Part shown: one piece after another, positions 1-8,190 of the stretch
Numbering within the stretch: position 1 is the first letter of the stretch
Layout of the letters: every line of letters starts with the position of its first letter
Assembly: GCA_039822785.1 (NCBI GenBank)
Contig: JBCBMO010000003.1
Location: forward strand, 62,001-126,000
Direction: 5' to 3'
Origin: Thermohalobaculum sp039822785
GTDB lineage: Bacteria; Pseudomonadota; Alphaproteobacteria; Rhodobacterales; Rhodobacteraceae
DNA length: 64,000 bases
Translations under genes and position numbers: made by a program
Notes under the pieces: model-generated
What the model was told of the DNA's origin: nothing
Seen by the model: only the letters and a program-made list of their open reading frames with translations
Database searches by the model: none

Positions 1-758
1 AGCCCATCGACGACGATGCCCCCAGCGGCCCGCGCCCCAGCGAGCAAGGCCGTCTCCAGCGGCGCATAGACCAGATCGTTGACCACCGTCCCGGGGCCCA
101 TGGCACCCAGAGGCATCTCCAATGGCGCCTTGCCGGTCATCCCGAGGCTGGTGGCATTCACCAACAACCCAACCCCCTCCAGCGCGGCCGCGCGCAAGGC
201 CCAGGGCACCACCACCACGCGCGCTCCCGTGCCATCGGCCAGCGGCACCAGGGCCTCTGCACGCTCAGCCGTCCGGTTCGACAGCCTGATCTCGGTCACC
301 CCGGCCTCTGCCAGGGCACGGACGACGGCCCGGGCGGCCCCGCCGGCGCCCAACACCAGCGCCGGCGCCGCCCCCGGCACCCAACCGGGCGCGCCCGCCC
401 GCAGGTTCTCGAGAAAGCCATAGGCATCGGTGTTGTCGGCGATCCGCCGACCCTCCGGCGTAAAGCGGATCATGTTGGCCGCCCCGATGGCGCGGGCCGT
501 TGGCGTCGTCTCCTCGGCCAGGGCCAGGGCGGCCTCCTTGTGGGGCACCGTCACGTTCACCCCGCGCAGGCCCATGCGCGGCAGGGCGGCATAGACCGCG
601 TCGAAATCCTCGGGCCGGACGGCCAAGGGGATGTAGCGCCCGGCGATCCCCTCCGCCGCGAACCAGTGATCGAACAGGACCGGCGATTTGGTCTGCACGA
701 TCGGCCATCCCATGACACCGGCGGTCAGCGGGCGCATATCCACTTGGGCCTCGCTCAT
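1..758 (-). CDS. aroE: Shikimate dehydrogenase, 3' end cut by window edge
   Basis: NADP-dependent reduction of 3-dehydroshikimate to shikimate in the cytoplasmic aromatic amino acid pathway. Reading from ATG at 758 gives about 252 residues and runs off the window; the family is about 270-290 long, so only the C-terminal tail is missing. Visible motifs are the substrate-binding start (GWPIVQTKSPVLFDHW), the catalytic lysine in NVTVPHKE, the aspartate in ADNTDAYGF, a Rossmann GAGGAGRA and an NRT motif typical of NADP binding. The ATG overlaps the maf stop codon (ATGA), so it is the third gene of a tightly coupled ppsR-maf-aroE operon reading away from the putative origin. Confidence 0.93.
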   Translation of the reverse strand, partial: MSEAQVDMRPLTAGVMGWPIVQTKSPVLFDHWFAAEGIAGRYIPLAVRPEDFDAVYAALPRMGLRGVNVTVPHKEAALALAEETTPTARAIGAANMIRFTPEGRRIADNTDAYGFLENLRAGAPGWVPGAAPALVLGAGGAARAVVRALAEAGVTEIRLSNRTAERAEALVPLADGTGARVVVVPWALRAAALEGVGLLVNATSLGMTGKAPLEMPLGAMGPGTVVNDLVYAPLETALLAGARAAGGIVVDG

Positions 759-1366
759 TCCACCAGCACCCCGCGGGCGCGCAAGAACCCCAGGACTTCG
801 AGCAGCGGCAGACCCAGCACCGTGAAGTAGTCGCCATCCACCCGGGCGAAGAGCTGGACGCCCTCCCCCTCCAGCCGATAGCCGCCCACGGTCTCGGTCA
901 CGCTCTCTCCCATCTGATCCAGATATCCTGACAGGAAGGCATCCGTGAAGGGCCGCATCAACAGCCGCGCCCGCCCCACATGCCGCCAGATCGGCGCGCC
1001 GTTGAGCGCGATCACTGCCGCCGACAACAGCTCATGGGGTTTACCGCGCAGGGAACCGAGCTGCGCCTCTGCCCCAGCCCGATCCGCGGGCTTGTCATAG
1101 ACGGCCCCCTCGGCGACCAGCACCTGATCCGCGCCAAGCACCAACTGCCCGGGCCGGCGCGCGGAAATCCTCAGCGCCTTCAGCTCTGCCAACTTGTCCG
1201 CCTGGTCCCGCGCCGGTGCCCCCTCGGCGCGCATGGCGGCTTTCACGGCCTCCTCGTCGATCCGGGCGGGTAAGACCTCAATGGCCACACCGGCGGCGGT
1301 CAGCATGGCCGCACGCACCGCACTCGCGCTCGCCAGAACGAGGGTCTCGGTCTCCGTCTCGATCAC
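755..1366 (-). CDS. maf: Maf-family nucleotide pyrophosphatase
   Basis: Maf/Ham1-type nucleoside triphosphate pyrophosphatase, expected to hydrolyse non-canonical or excess NTPs (dTTP/UTP or m7GTP class; the subclass is not decided here) to the monophosphate. It has 203 residues, normal for the family. The N-terminus carries the LASAS(A)xR phosphate-binding motif, and the mid-protein VLGADQVL supplies the catalytic aspartate. It overlaps ppsR upstream and aroE downstream by 4 bases each (ATGA junctions), indicating translational coupling in a ppsR-maf-aroE transcript. Confidence 0.92.
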   Translation of the reverse strand: MIETETETLVLASASAVRAAMLTAAGVAIEVLPARIDEEAVKAAMRAEGAPARDQADKLAELKALRISARRPGQLVLGADQVLVAEGAVYDKPADRAGAEAQLGSLRGKPHELLSAAVIALNGAPIWRHVGRARLLMRPFTDAFLSGYLDQMGESVTETVGGYRLEGEGVQLFARVDGDYFTVLGLPLLEVLGFLRARGVLVE

Positions 1367-2205
1367 GGTGCGCTGTCCGACGCGCGGGCCGTCCGATGCG
1401 CCTGCAACAGCGCCAGGACCGCCGCCGCCGTCTCCTCGATCGACCGGCGCGTCACATCGATGACCGGCAGGCGGTAGCGCTCGAAGAAGAGCCGCGCATC
1501 CGCCACCTCCGCCCGGATCTGATCCTGCGCGGCATAGGACAACTCGCGGTCACCCAGGGCCTCCAGCCGATGCTCCCGCACATGGGCCAATCGCGCGGGG
1601 CTCGCCGTCAGGCCGACCGCCAGCACCCCGACGCTGAGCGCCTCCTCGAAGGCGGCCGGCACGGCTTGTCCCGGCACCAGAGGCAGGTTCGCCGCGCGGA
1701 TCCCACGATAGGCGAGGTAGATGCACGTCGGCGTCTTCGAGGTGCGGCTCACACCGGTCAGGATCACATCGGCCGATCTCAGCCTCTCCCCCAGCGCGCC
1801 GTCATCATGGGCGATGGCGAAGTCCAAGGCGGCGATCCGCTCGAAATAGGCGTCGTTCACCATGTACTGCATGCCCGGGCGCACCGCCGGCGCGCGCCCC
1901 AGATACCCTCCGATGGCCGCCAAGGGGGCATCCAACACGTTGATCGCCGGAATTCCCAGATCCGCCGCCACCTGGTCCAGCCGCTGCCGGTGATCCGCCT
2001 TCGTTAGGGTGTGGAAGACCGGCCCCGGCGCTTGTTCCAGCCGTGAAACAGCGCGCGCCAGCTCGTCGTCCTGCCGGATGAAGACCGCAATCTCGAAACT
2101 GAAGCGCTGAGGGGCGAACCGCGCCAGCGTCGCCTTCGCCACGGCATAGCCCGTCTCGCCCGTGGCGTCGGAGACGATGTGGACCTTCGTGCTCTCCTCG
2201 CTCAT
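1363..2205 (-). CDS. ppsR: Pyruvate, phosphate dikinase/PEP synthase regulatory protein (DUF299)
   Basis: Bifunctional serine/threonine kinase and pyrophosphorylase family that switches PEP synthase or PPDK off and on by ADP-dependent phosphorylation. I start it at the ATG at 2205 (MSEESTKVHIVSDATGET), giving 280 residues; the frame is open upstream to 2289, but that extension looks like intergenic sequence. The nucleotide-binding loop GVSRTSKTPT lies at about residues 150-159. The family includes Rickettsia RP001, the gene that flanks the alphaproteobacterial origin opposite hemE, and here it is divergent from hemE across a 373-bp gap with DnaA boxes. The target enzyme is not in the window. 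Confidence 0.92.
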   Translation of the reverse strand: MSEESTKVHIVSDATGETGYAVAKATLARFAPQRFSFEIAVFIRQDDELARAVSRLEQAPGPVFHTLTKADHRQRLDQVAADLGIPAINVLDAPLAAIGGYLGRAPAVRPGMQYMVNDAYFERIAALDFAIAHDDGALGERLRSADVILTGVSRTSKTPTCIYLAYRGIRAANLPLVPGQAVPAAFEEALSVGVLAVGLTASPARLAHVREHRLEALGDRELSYAAQDQIRAEVADARLFFERYRLPVIDVTRRSIEETAAAVLALLQAHRTARASDSAP

Positions 2206-2578
2206 CGGCGATACCATGCCTGGGGAGCCCACAGGGCGCCATCCCCTAAGGGTGGTAATTCTGGGGATAACCCGCGTGCACCGCAACACGGGGCGCGAGC
2301 CTGTGGACGGACCCCTCGTCTATCCACCTGTGCAGTCCTGAACCGCCGTTATCCACAGCGCTGACGCTGGGTACGGCCGCGAGCGGCGATTTCACCCCTC
2401 GGCAGGCAAATGACGCCTGTTTGACAGCTCTTTGTCAGCCCGATGATCACAAATGTGACGGTGGCGGCGTTATGACCCTGGATGGCCCAGTGGATAACCC
2501 TGTGCGAAAAACCGGCGATGCGATAATCCCCGTTTTCCACCGCGCCTACCACAACAACAAAAGATCTAAAGATTGACC
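2206..2578. other. Putative chromosomal replication origin (oriC) between ppsR and hemE
   Basis: A 373-bp non-coding gap between divergent ppsR and hemE. It holds one perfect DnaA box, TTATCCACA at 2349-2357; two one-mismatch boxes on the other strand, at 2262-2270 (TGGGGATAA) and 2489-2497 (AGTGGATAA); and weaker matches at 2320-2328 and 2533-2541. An A-rich stretch at 2551-2576 lies next to hemE and could be the unwinding element. Genes on both sides are transcribed away from the gap, as expected for a bidirectional origin, and parABS follows about 6-10 kb away. The hemE/RP001 arrangement is the known origin location in Caulobacter and Rickettsia. No CtrA-type TTAA-N7-TTAA or GANTC site was seen. 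Confidence 0.68.
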
Positions 2579-3613
2579 ATGGGAAGCCCGACCAAGACCC
2601 TGCTGCGCGTACTGGCTGGCGAAGCGCTGGCCACACCCCCTGTATGGCTGATGAGACAGGCGGGACGGTACCTGCCGGAATACCGGGCAACCCGCGCTGA
2701 AGCTGGCAGCTTTCTGGACCTCTGCTACACGCCCCATCTGGCGGAGGAAGTGACCCTGCAGCCGATCCGGCGCTATGGCTTCGACGCCTCGATCCTGTTC
2801 GCCGATATCCTCCTCCTTCCCCAAGCGCTGGGCATGGAGCTGCGCTTTGTCGAGGGTGAGGGGCCGCGCATGGACTGGCCGGCAGGGCATGAGCGCGACC
2901 TGGCGGTCCTCAAGACCGTCGCCGAGATCGATGCGACCCTGAACCCGGTCTATGAGACGGTGCGCCGCCTCGCTGCCTCCCTGCCCGCTGAGACGACCCT
3001 GATCGGGTTCGCCGGCGCGCCCTGGACGGTGGCGACCTATATGGCGGCGGGCCGCGGGACGCCCAACCAGGCCCCGGCGCGCCATTGGGCCCATAGCGCG
3101 CCCGAGAGCTTCGACCGCCTCATCGGCCTGCTGACCGAGGCCACGATCCACTATCTGTCCAAGCAGATCGAAGCGGGCGCCGAGGTCGTGATGCTCTTCG
3201 ACAGCTGGGCCGGCAGCCTGATCCCGCCGCTGTTCCACCGCCACGCCATCGCTCCCGCCGCCCGCATTGCCGAGGCGCTCGCCGCCAAACACCCGGGCAT
3301 CCCGATGATCGGCTTTCCCAAGGGCGCTGGCGCCATGTACGAGCCCTATGCACTCGAGGTGCCCTGTGCGGGCATGGCGCTCGACCAGCACATGCCGATC
3401 CCCTTTGCCCGGCGGGTGGCCAACGGCAAGGCGCTGATGGGCAATCTCGACCCGATGATGATGGTGCTGGGCGGCGATACCCTGCGGGCCGAGGCGCATC
3501 GCATCCTCGAGGAGATGGACGGCCACCCCCATATCTTCAATCTGGGCCATGGCATCACGCCCGATGCCGATCCCGAGCATGTGCACCAACTGCTGAAGGC
3601 GATCCGGGGATAG
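2579..3613 (+). CDS. hemE: Uroporphyrinogen decarboxylase
   Basis: Decarboxylates the four acetate side chains of uroporphyrinogen III to give coproporphyrinogen III in heme and (bacterio)chlorophyll synthesis. It is a cytoplasmic TIM barrel. From the ATG at 2579 it has 344 residues; a TTG two codons upstream is an alternative start. Both family signatures are present: PVWLMRQAGRYLPEYR near the N-terminus and GFAGAPWTVATYM in the middle, with the catalytic aspartate in FADIL. hemJ follows after 3 bases, forming a small heme operon at the right edge of the origin. Confidence 0.97.
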   Translation: MGSPTKTLLRVLAGEALATPPVWLMRQAGRYLPEYRATRAEAGSFLDLCYTPHLAEEVTLQPIRRYGFDASILFADILLLPQALGMELRFVEGEGPRMDWPAGHERDLAVLKTVAEIDATLNPVYETVRRLAASLPAETTLIGFAGAPWTVATYMAAGRGTPNQAPARHWAHSAPESFDRLIGLLTEATIHYLSKQIEAGAEVVMLFDSWAGSLIPPLFHRHAIAPAARIAEALAAKHPGIPMIGFPKGAGAMYEPYALEVPCAGMALDQHMPIPFARRVANGKALMGNLDPMMMVLGGDTLRAEAHRILEEMDGHPHIFNLGHGITPDADPEHVHQLLKAIRG

Positions 3614-3616
3614 CTC

Positions 3617-4072
3617 ATGGGAGACTTCCTGGCGCTCGCCTACCCCTGGACCAAGAGCCTGCACATCATGTCGGTCATCGCCTGGATGGCCGGGCTGTTC
3701 TATCTGCCGCGCCTCTTCGTCTATCACGCAGAACGGGCGACCGCGGGTACGGAGCTGGCCGAGACCCTGAAGGTGATGGAGCACAAGCTCCTCAAGGTCA
3801 TCATCAACCCCGCGGGCGTCGCCACCTGGATCTTCGGGCTGGCGCTGGCATTCACCCCGGGCGTGATCGACTGGTCCTATGACATCTGGGCTTGGGTGAA
3901 GGCAGCACTGGTCATCGGCATGACCTGGTACCACCATGCCTTGGTCAAATGGACCCGCAGCTTCGCCGGCGATGCCAATGAACGCCCCGGGCGCTATTAC
4001 CGGCTGATGAACGAGGTGCCGACGCTCCTGATGATCGGCATCGTGATCATGGTGATCGTGAAGCCGTTTTGA
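3617..4072 (+). CDS. hemJ: Protoporphyrinogen oxidase HemJ
   Basis: Integral membrane protein of the HemJ (UPF0093, TIGR00701) family, which oxidises protoporphyrinogen IX to protoporphyrin IX in bacteria lacking HemG or HemY. It has 151 residues and about four hydrophobic helices. The conserved histidine in KSLHIMSVIAWMAG and the downstream conserved lysine region (WVKAALVIGMTWYHH) are visible. It lies 3 bases after hemE and is almost certainly co-transcribed with it; the hemE-hemJ-rho order is usual in alphaproteobacteria. Confidence 0.93.
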   Translation: MGDFLALAYPWTKSLHIMSVIAWMAGLFYLPRLFVYHAERATAGTELAETLKVMEHKLLKVIINPAGVATWIFGLALAFTPGVIDWSYDIWAWVKAALVIGMTWYHHALVKWTRSFAGDANERPGRYYRLMNEVPTLLMIGIVIMVIVKPF

Positions 4073-4260
4073 GTGGGCTGTCGTTTCCCTGCCCCCACGA
4101 CGACCGGTAATAAGCAGTTTTTTCGTCGTTTTCCGCCGGGCGGAAATTGACAGAGCGATGTCACCTCCCATATCTCCCGCCAACCCCCCTACCGGACTGG
4201 CGCGGCTGACCCCCGCTTTCGCGCATGTCTACGCCACCCGTCGTCATTCCTAGGCTCCGC

Positions 4261-5529
4261 ATGACCCAGCAGCAGAAATTGTCCGACCTGAAGGCGAAAT
4301 CGCCGACCGAACTCCTCGCCCTGGCGGAGGAGTTGGAGGTCGAGAACGCCTCGGCGCTGCGCAAGCAGGACATGATGTTCGCCATCCTCAAGGAGATGGC
4401 CGACCGGGATGTCGAGATCATCGGCTCCGGTGTGCTGGAGGTGCTGCAGGACGGCTTCGGCTTTCTGCGCAGCCCCGAGGCGAACTATCTGCCGGGCCCG
4501 GACGATATCTACATCGGACCGAACCAGATCCGCCGCTTTGCCCTTCGGACGGGCGACACGGTGGAGGGGCCGATCCGCGCGCCGAAGGACGGGGAGCGGT
4601 ACTTTGCGCTTCTCAAGGTTAACACGATCAACTTTGAGGATCCGGAGAAGGCGCGCCACAAGGTCCATTTCGACAACCTGACGCCGCTTTATCCGGACCA
4701 GCGGCTCCACATGGAGATCGAGGATCCGACGATTAAGGATCGCTCGGCGCGGGTCATCGATCTGGTGTCACCCATCGGGATGGGCCAGCGCTGTCTGATC
4801 GTGGCGCCGCCGCGCACGGGCAAGACGGTGCTGTTGCAGAACATCGCCCATTCGATCGAGCGCAATCACCCGGACTGTTACCTCATCGTTCTCCTGATCG
4901 ACGAGCGGCCGGAGGAGGTGACCGACATGCAGCGTTCGGTTGCCGGTGAGGTCGTGTCCTCGACCTTCGACGAGCCTGCGACGCGCCATGTGGCAGTGTC
5001 GGAGATGGTGATCGAGAAGGCCAAGCGCCTGACCGAGCATGGGCGCGATGTGGTGATTCTGCTCGATTCGATCACGCGTCTCGGCCGCGCCTACAACACG
5101 GTGGTGCCGAGCTCGGGTAAGGTGCTGACGGGCGGTGTCGACGCCAATGCGCTGCAGCGGCCGAAACGCTTCTTTGGCGCGGCACGGAACATCGAGGAAG
5201 GCGGATCGCTGACGATCATTGCGACGGCGCTGATCGATACCGGCAGCCGGATGGACGAGGTGATCTTCGAAGAGTTCAAGGGGACGGGTAATAGCGAGAT
5301 CGTCCTGGATCGTAAGGTAGCCGATAAGCGCGTGTTCCCGGCAATCGATATTTTGAAAAGTGGCACACGTAAGGAAGATCTTCTGGTGTCAAAGCAAGAT
5401 CTCACGAAGATGTTTGTCTTGCGTCGGATCTTGAATCCGATGGGAACGACTGATGCTATTGAGTTCCTGCTGTCGAAACTAAAACAGACAAAGACAAATT
5501 CGGATTTCTTCGACTCGATGAATGCCTAG
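4261..5529 (+). CDS. rho: Transcription termination factor Rho
   Basis: Hexameric RNA-dependent ATPase and helicase that ends transcription at Rho-dependent sites. I prefer ATG 4261 (MTQQQKLSDLKAKSP), giving 422 residues and matching relatives; an in-frame ATG at 4225 would add 12 residues, and neither has a strong ribosome binding site. The N-terminal helical domain is followed by a cold-shock-like RNA-binding fold (LQDGFGFLRSPEANYLPG), the P-loop APPRTGKT, Walker B region VLLIDERPEEV and Q-loop VLTGGVDANAL. The last 200 bases are visibly less GC-rich and use different codons from the rest of the gene. Confidence 0.97.
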   Translation: MTQQQKLSDLKAKSPTELLALAEELEVENASALRKQDMMFAILKEMADRDVEIIGSGVLEVLQDGFGFLRSPEANYLPGPDDIYIGPNQIRRFALRTGDTVEGPIRAPKDGERYFALLKVNTINFEDPEKARHKVHFDNLTPLYPDQRLHMEIEDPTIKDRSARVIDLVSPIGMGQRCLIVAPPRTGKTVLLQNIAHSIERNHPDCYLIVLLIDERPEEVTDMQRSVAGEVVSSTFDEPATRHVAVSEMVIEKAKRLTEHGRDVVILLDSITRLGRAYNTVVPSSGKVLTGGVDANALQRPKRFFGAARNIEEGGSLTIIATALIDTGSRMDEVIFEEFKGTGNSEIVLDRKVADKRVFPAIDILKSGTRKEDLLVSKQDLTKMFVLRRILNPMGTTDAIEFLLSKLKQTKTNSDFFDSMNA

Positions 5530-5826
5530 GAAAGGCGTGGTTTTCCAGGACTGGCTCCCGAGCCCTCCCGCGTCAGGATAGGGTGGGAAGTGTAAAGGGT
5601 CCCTTGAGGGGGAGAGCCGAACATCTTTATAGAATCGTAGTTAGATGGTGAGAAACCTGTCGTGGGTGGGTGCGGCCGTACCTGCCTTCGTACGAGCGGC
5701 TGTCGACTGGCCTTTCGGTCCGCCGCTCTCTCGGTCCACTGACACTGACACTGACACTGCTGACGTACTGACCAGCCAAGATCGAACCCGTTGACGTAGG
5801 TTTGCAGCTGGAGCGCCCGGGGCAAC
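5530..5826. other. Intergenic region after rho with a small hexanucleotide tandem repeat
   Basis: A 297-bp gap between the convergent ends of rho and the quinone oxidoreductase. No gene or RNA was recognised. It contains a 6-bp-period tandem repeat of CACTGA, 3.8 copies, at 5737-5759. No clear intrinsic terminator with a U tract was found. Confidence 0.5.
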
Positions 5827-6807
5827 CTACGGTCGCAGGATCACGCTGCCCGTCGTCCGGCGGGCCTCGAGATCCTCATGCGCCTGGACCGCTTCCGCCA
5901 AGGGATAGACCGCCGGCGGCGCGACGGTGACCTGACCGCTTTCGAGGGCGGCGAAGTAATCGTCCGCGGCTTCCTGCAACATCTGCCGGCCCGTGGTGTA
6001 GTGCACCAGCGTCGGCCGGGTCACGAAGAGCGAGCCCTTGGCCGACAGGATCCCCAGGTCGACATCCTTCACCGGGCCCGAGGCATTGCCGAAGCTCACC
6101 ATCAGCCCGCGCGGTCTAAGACTGTCGAGCGAGGCGAGCCAGGTGTCCTTGCCCACCCCGTCGTAGACGACATCGACACCCACCCCGTCGGTGACGGTTC
6201 GGACGGCCGGCGCGATCTCCTCACTGTTATAGTCGATCACATGATCCGCCCCCAGCGAGCGGACCAGCGCCGTCTTCTCCGCACCGCCGGCGGTGGCGAT
6301 CACCCTGCTCCCCAGCGCCTTTAGCCAGCGAACCGCGATCTGGCCGACACCGCCGGCGCCCGCATGAAACAGCACCGTATCTTGTGGGCCGCAGGCATGG
6401 ATACGCCGGATGAGGTATTGGGCGGTTAGCCCCTTCAACAGGCTCGCTGCCGCCGTATCCGCCTCCAACCAGTCAGGCATCCGCACGGCGCGCTCCGCCT
6501 TGATCACATGAGCATCCGCATAGGCCCCGATGGGCCCGGAGCAGTAGCAGACCCGGTCCCCGATGGAGAGGTCCGTGACAGCCTCGCCGACGGCTTCGAC
6601 CGTGCCTGCCCCTTCCAGCCCGATCCCGCTCGGCAAGGGCACGGCGTACAGACCGGAGCGGTGGTAGGTATCGATGAAGTTGACACCGATGGCCTCATGG
6701 CGGACGAGGATCTCGTCTGCGCCGGGGTGTGGCAGCGGGTGCGTCCCATAGGCCATGACGCTGGGACCGCCCGTCTCCTGCATCCGAATGGCGCCGATCT
6801 CGGCCAT
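5827..6807 (-). CDS. NADPH:quinone oxidoreductase (QOR, zinc-free MDR family)
   Basis: Medium-chain dehydrogenase/reductase of the quinone oxidoreductase class, one-electron NADPH-dependent reduction of quinones in the cytoplasm. It has 326 residues, typical length. The N-terminal GroES-like domain includes HEAIGVNFIDTYHRSGLY and the GLEGAGTVEAVG core. The Rossmann domain has HAGAGGVGQIA near residue 150, and no catalytic or structural zinc cysteine pattern is seen. It is convergent with rho and divergent from mnmE across 74 bases, so it is probably transcribed alone. Exact substrate unknown. Confidence 0.88.
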   Translation of the reverse strand: MAEIGAIRMQETGGPSVMAYGTHPLPHPGADEILVRHEAIGVNFIDTYHRSGLYAVPLPSGIGLEGAGTVEAVGEAVTDLSIGDRVCYCSGPIGAYADAHVIKAERAVRMPDWLEADTAAASLLKGLTAQYLIRRIHACGPQDTVLFHAGAGGVGQIAVRWLKALGSRVIATAGGAEKTALVRSLGADHVIDYNSEEIAPAVRTVTDGVGVDVVYDGVGKDTWLASLDSLRPRGLMVSFGNASGPVKDVDLGILSAKGSLFVTRPTLVHYTTGRQMLQEAADDYFAALESGQVTVAPPAVYPLAEAVQAHEDLEARRTTGSVILRP

Positions 6808-6881
6808 GATCTCCTCCCTGTTGTCTGGTCGGTGACGGAACGCCGTCGGTGCGGCCAGGTCAAGACGAGGATACCGCCTTG

Positions 6882-8189
6882 GTGACTGACACCATCTTCG
6901 CCCTCGCCACGCCGCCGGGGACCAGCGCGATCGCGGTCATCAGGGTCTCGGGCCCCAGGGCGGACGAAGCCTTTGGCCAGCTCATCGCTGGGCCCCTGCC
7001 CGGGCATCGCGTGGCAAGCCAGCGCTGGCTCCATGGTGCCGATGGCACGCGGCTCGACGAGGCGCTCGTTCTGCGCTTCGTGACCCCAGCCAGTGCGACA
7101 GGCGAGACCGTGGTCGAGCTTCACTGTCATGGTGGCCGGGCGGTGGTTGCCGCCGTCCTCCAGGCGTTAGCGGCGATGCCGGGGCTGCGGCCGGCGGAGG
7201 CGGGGGAGTTCACCCAGCGCGCCTTTCGCAACGGGCGGCTCGATCTCACCCAGGTGGAGGGGCTTGGCGACCTGCTGGCGGCGGAGACCGAGGGGCAGCG
7301 GCGCCAGGCAATCGGGGGCCTCAGCGGCGCGCTGCGTGCCCGCGCCGAGGAATGGCGTTCCCGCCTCCTCGAGGCCCTCGCCATGACCGAGGTGACCATC
7401 GACTGGGCCGACGAGGAGGTGCCGGAGGATGTGGGCCCCGAGGTCCGGTCGACCCTCGCCAGTTTGGCGGCGGAGATCGCGACGCTCCTCGAGGGTCAGG
7501 CCGCGGCGGAGCGCCTGCGGGAGGGTTTCACCGTCGTTCTGATCGGCGCGCCGAATGCAGGAAAGTCGAGCCTGCTCAACGCCCTCGTCCGCCGCCCGCT
7601 CGCCATCGCGACCCCGACCCCGGGCACCACCCGCGACCTGATCGAGGGATCGCTGGAGATTGAAGGGCTGGCCGTGACCCTGGTCGACACCGCGGGTCTG
7701 GCGACACGCCCGGACGACATCGAGGCCATCGGCATCGACCGTGCGCGCGACCGAGCGGCCGCCGCTGACCTGCGCCTGTTCCTCCATGCCCCGGACGCTC
7801 CCCTGCCGGCCGACGCCGAGGCCCTCCGTCGCTCGGGCGATCTCGACGTTGCGACCAAGGCCGACCGCAATGGCGCAACGACCAAGCGCGACCACAGGGT
7901 ATCGATCAAGGATGCGGCGAGCATCGACGCCCTCCGGACCCACCTGGGCGCCCTGCTGGCAGATCGCACCGCCGGGGCCAGCTTGGTAAGCCATGTCAGA
8001 CAGGCCCGCCATCTGACCGCCGCCGCGCGCCATCTGACGACCGCCGCCGACACGGCGCTTTGCGGCGAGGCCGAAATCATGGCAGAGGAGATGCGCCTCG
8101 CGGTCCGGGCGCTGGAAGAGCTCACCGGCCGGATCGATACCGAGGCGGTCTTGGATCGGGTCTTCAGCGCGTTTTGCCTCGGCAAGTAG
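6882..8189 (+). CDS. mnmE: tRNA modification GTPase MnmE
   Basis: With MnmG it forms the complex that installs the carboxymethylaminomethyl group on U34 of certain tRNAs. I start at GTG 6882 (product TDTIFALATPPGTSAIAVIR), giving 435 residues, with a GACGAGG Shine-Dalgarno about ten bases upstream; the frame is open back to 6849. The N-terminal folate-binding domain is followed by a G domain with G1 GAPNAGKSS, G2 GTTRD, G3 DTAG and G4 TKAD. The C-terminus is FCLGK, the required MnmE cysteine motif. mnmG begins one base after the stop. Confidence 0.96.
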   Translation: MTDTIFALATPPGTSAIAVIRVSGPRADEAFGQLIAGPLPGHRVASQRWLHGADGTRLDEALVLRFVTPASATGETVVELHCHGGRAVVAAVLQALAAMPGLRPAEAGEFTQRAFRNGRLDLTQVEGLGDLLAAETEGQRRQAIGGLSGALRARAEEWRSRLLEALAMTEVTIDWADEEVPEDVGPEVRSTLASLAAEIATLLEGQAAAERLREGFTVVLIGAPNAGKSSLLNALVRRPLAIATPTPGTTRDLIEGSLEIEGLAVTLVDTAGLATRPDDIEAIGIDRARDRAAAADLRLFLHAPDAPLPADAEALRRSGDLDVATKADRNGATTKRDHRVSIKDAASIDALRTHLGALLADRTAGASLVSHVRQARHLTAAARHLTTAADTALCGEAEIMAEEMRLAVRALEELTGRIDTEAVLDRVFSAFCLGK

Positions 8190-8190
8190 G

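Noticed and set aside
2546..4183. Long antisense open frame (545 codons) opposite hemE and hemJ
   Set aside because: High-GC shadow; composition dominated by G, R, H and D with no family motif, and it covers two well-supported genes.
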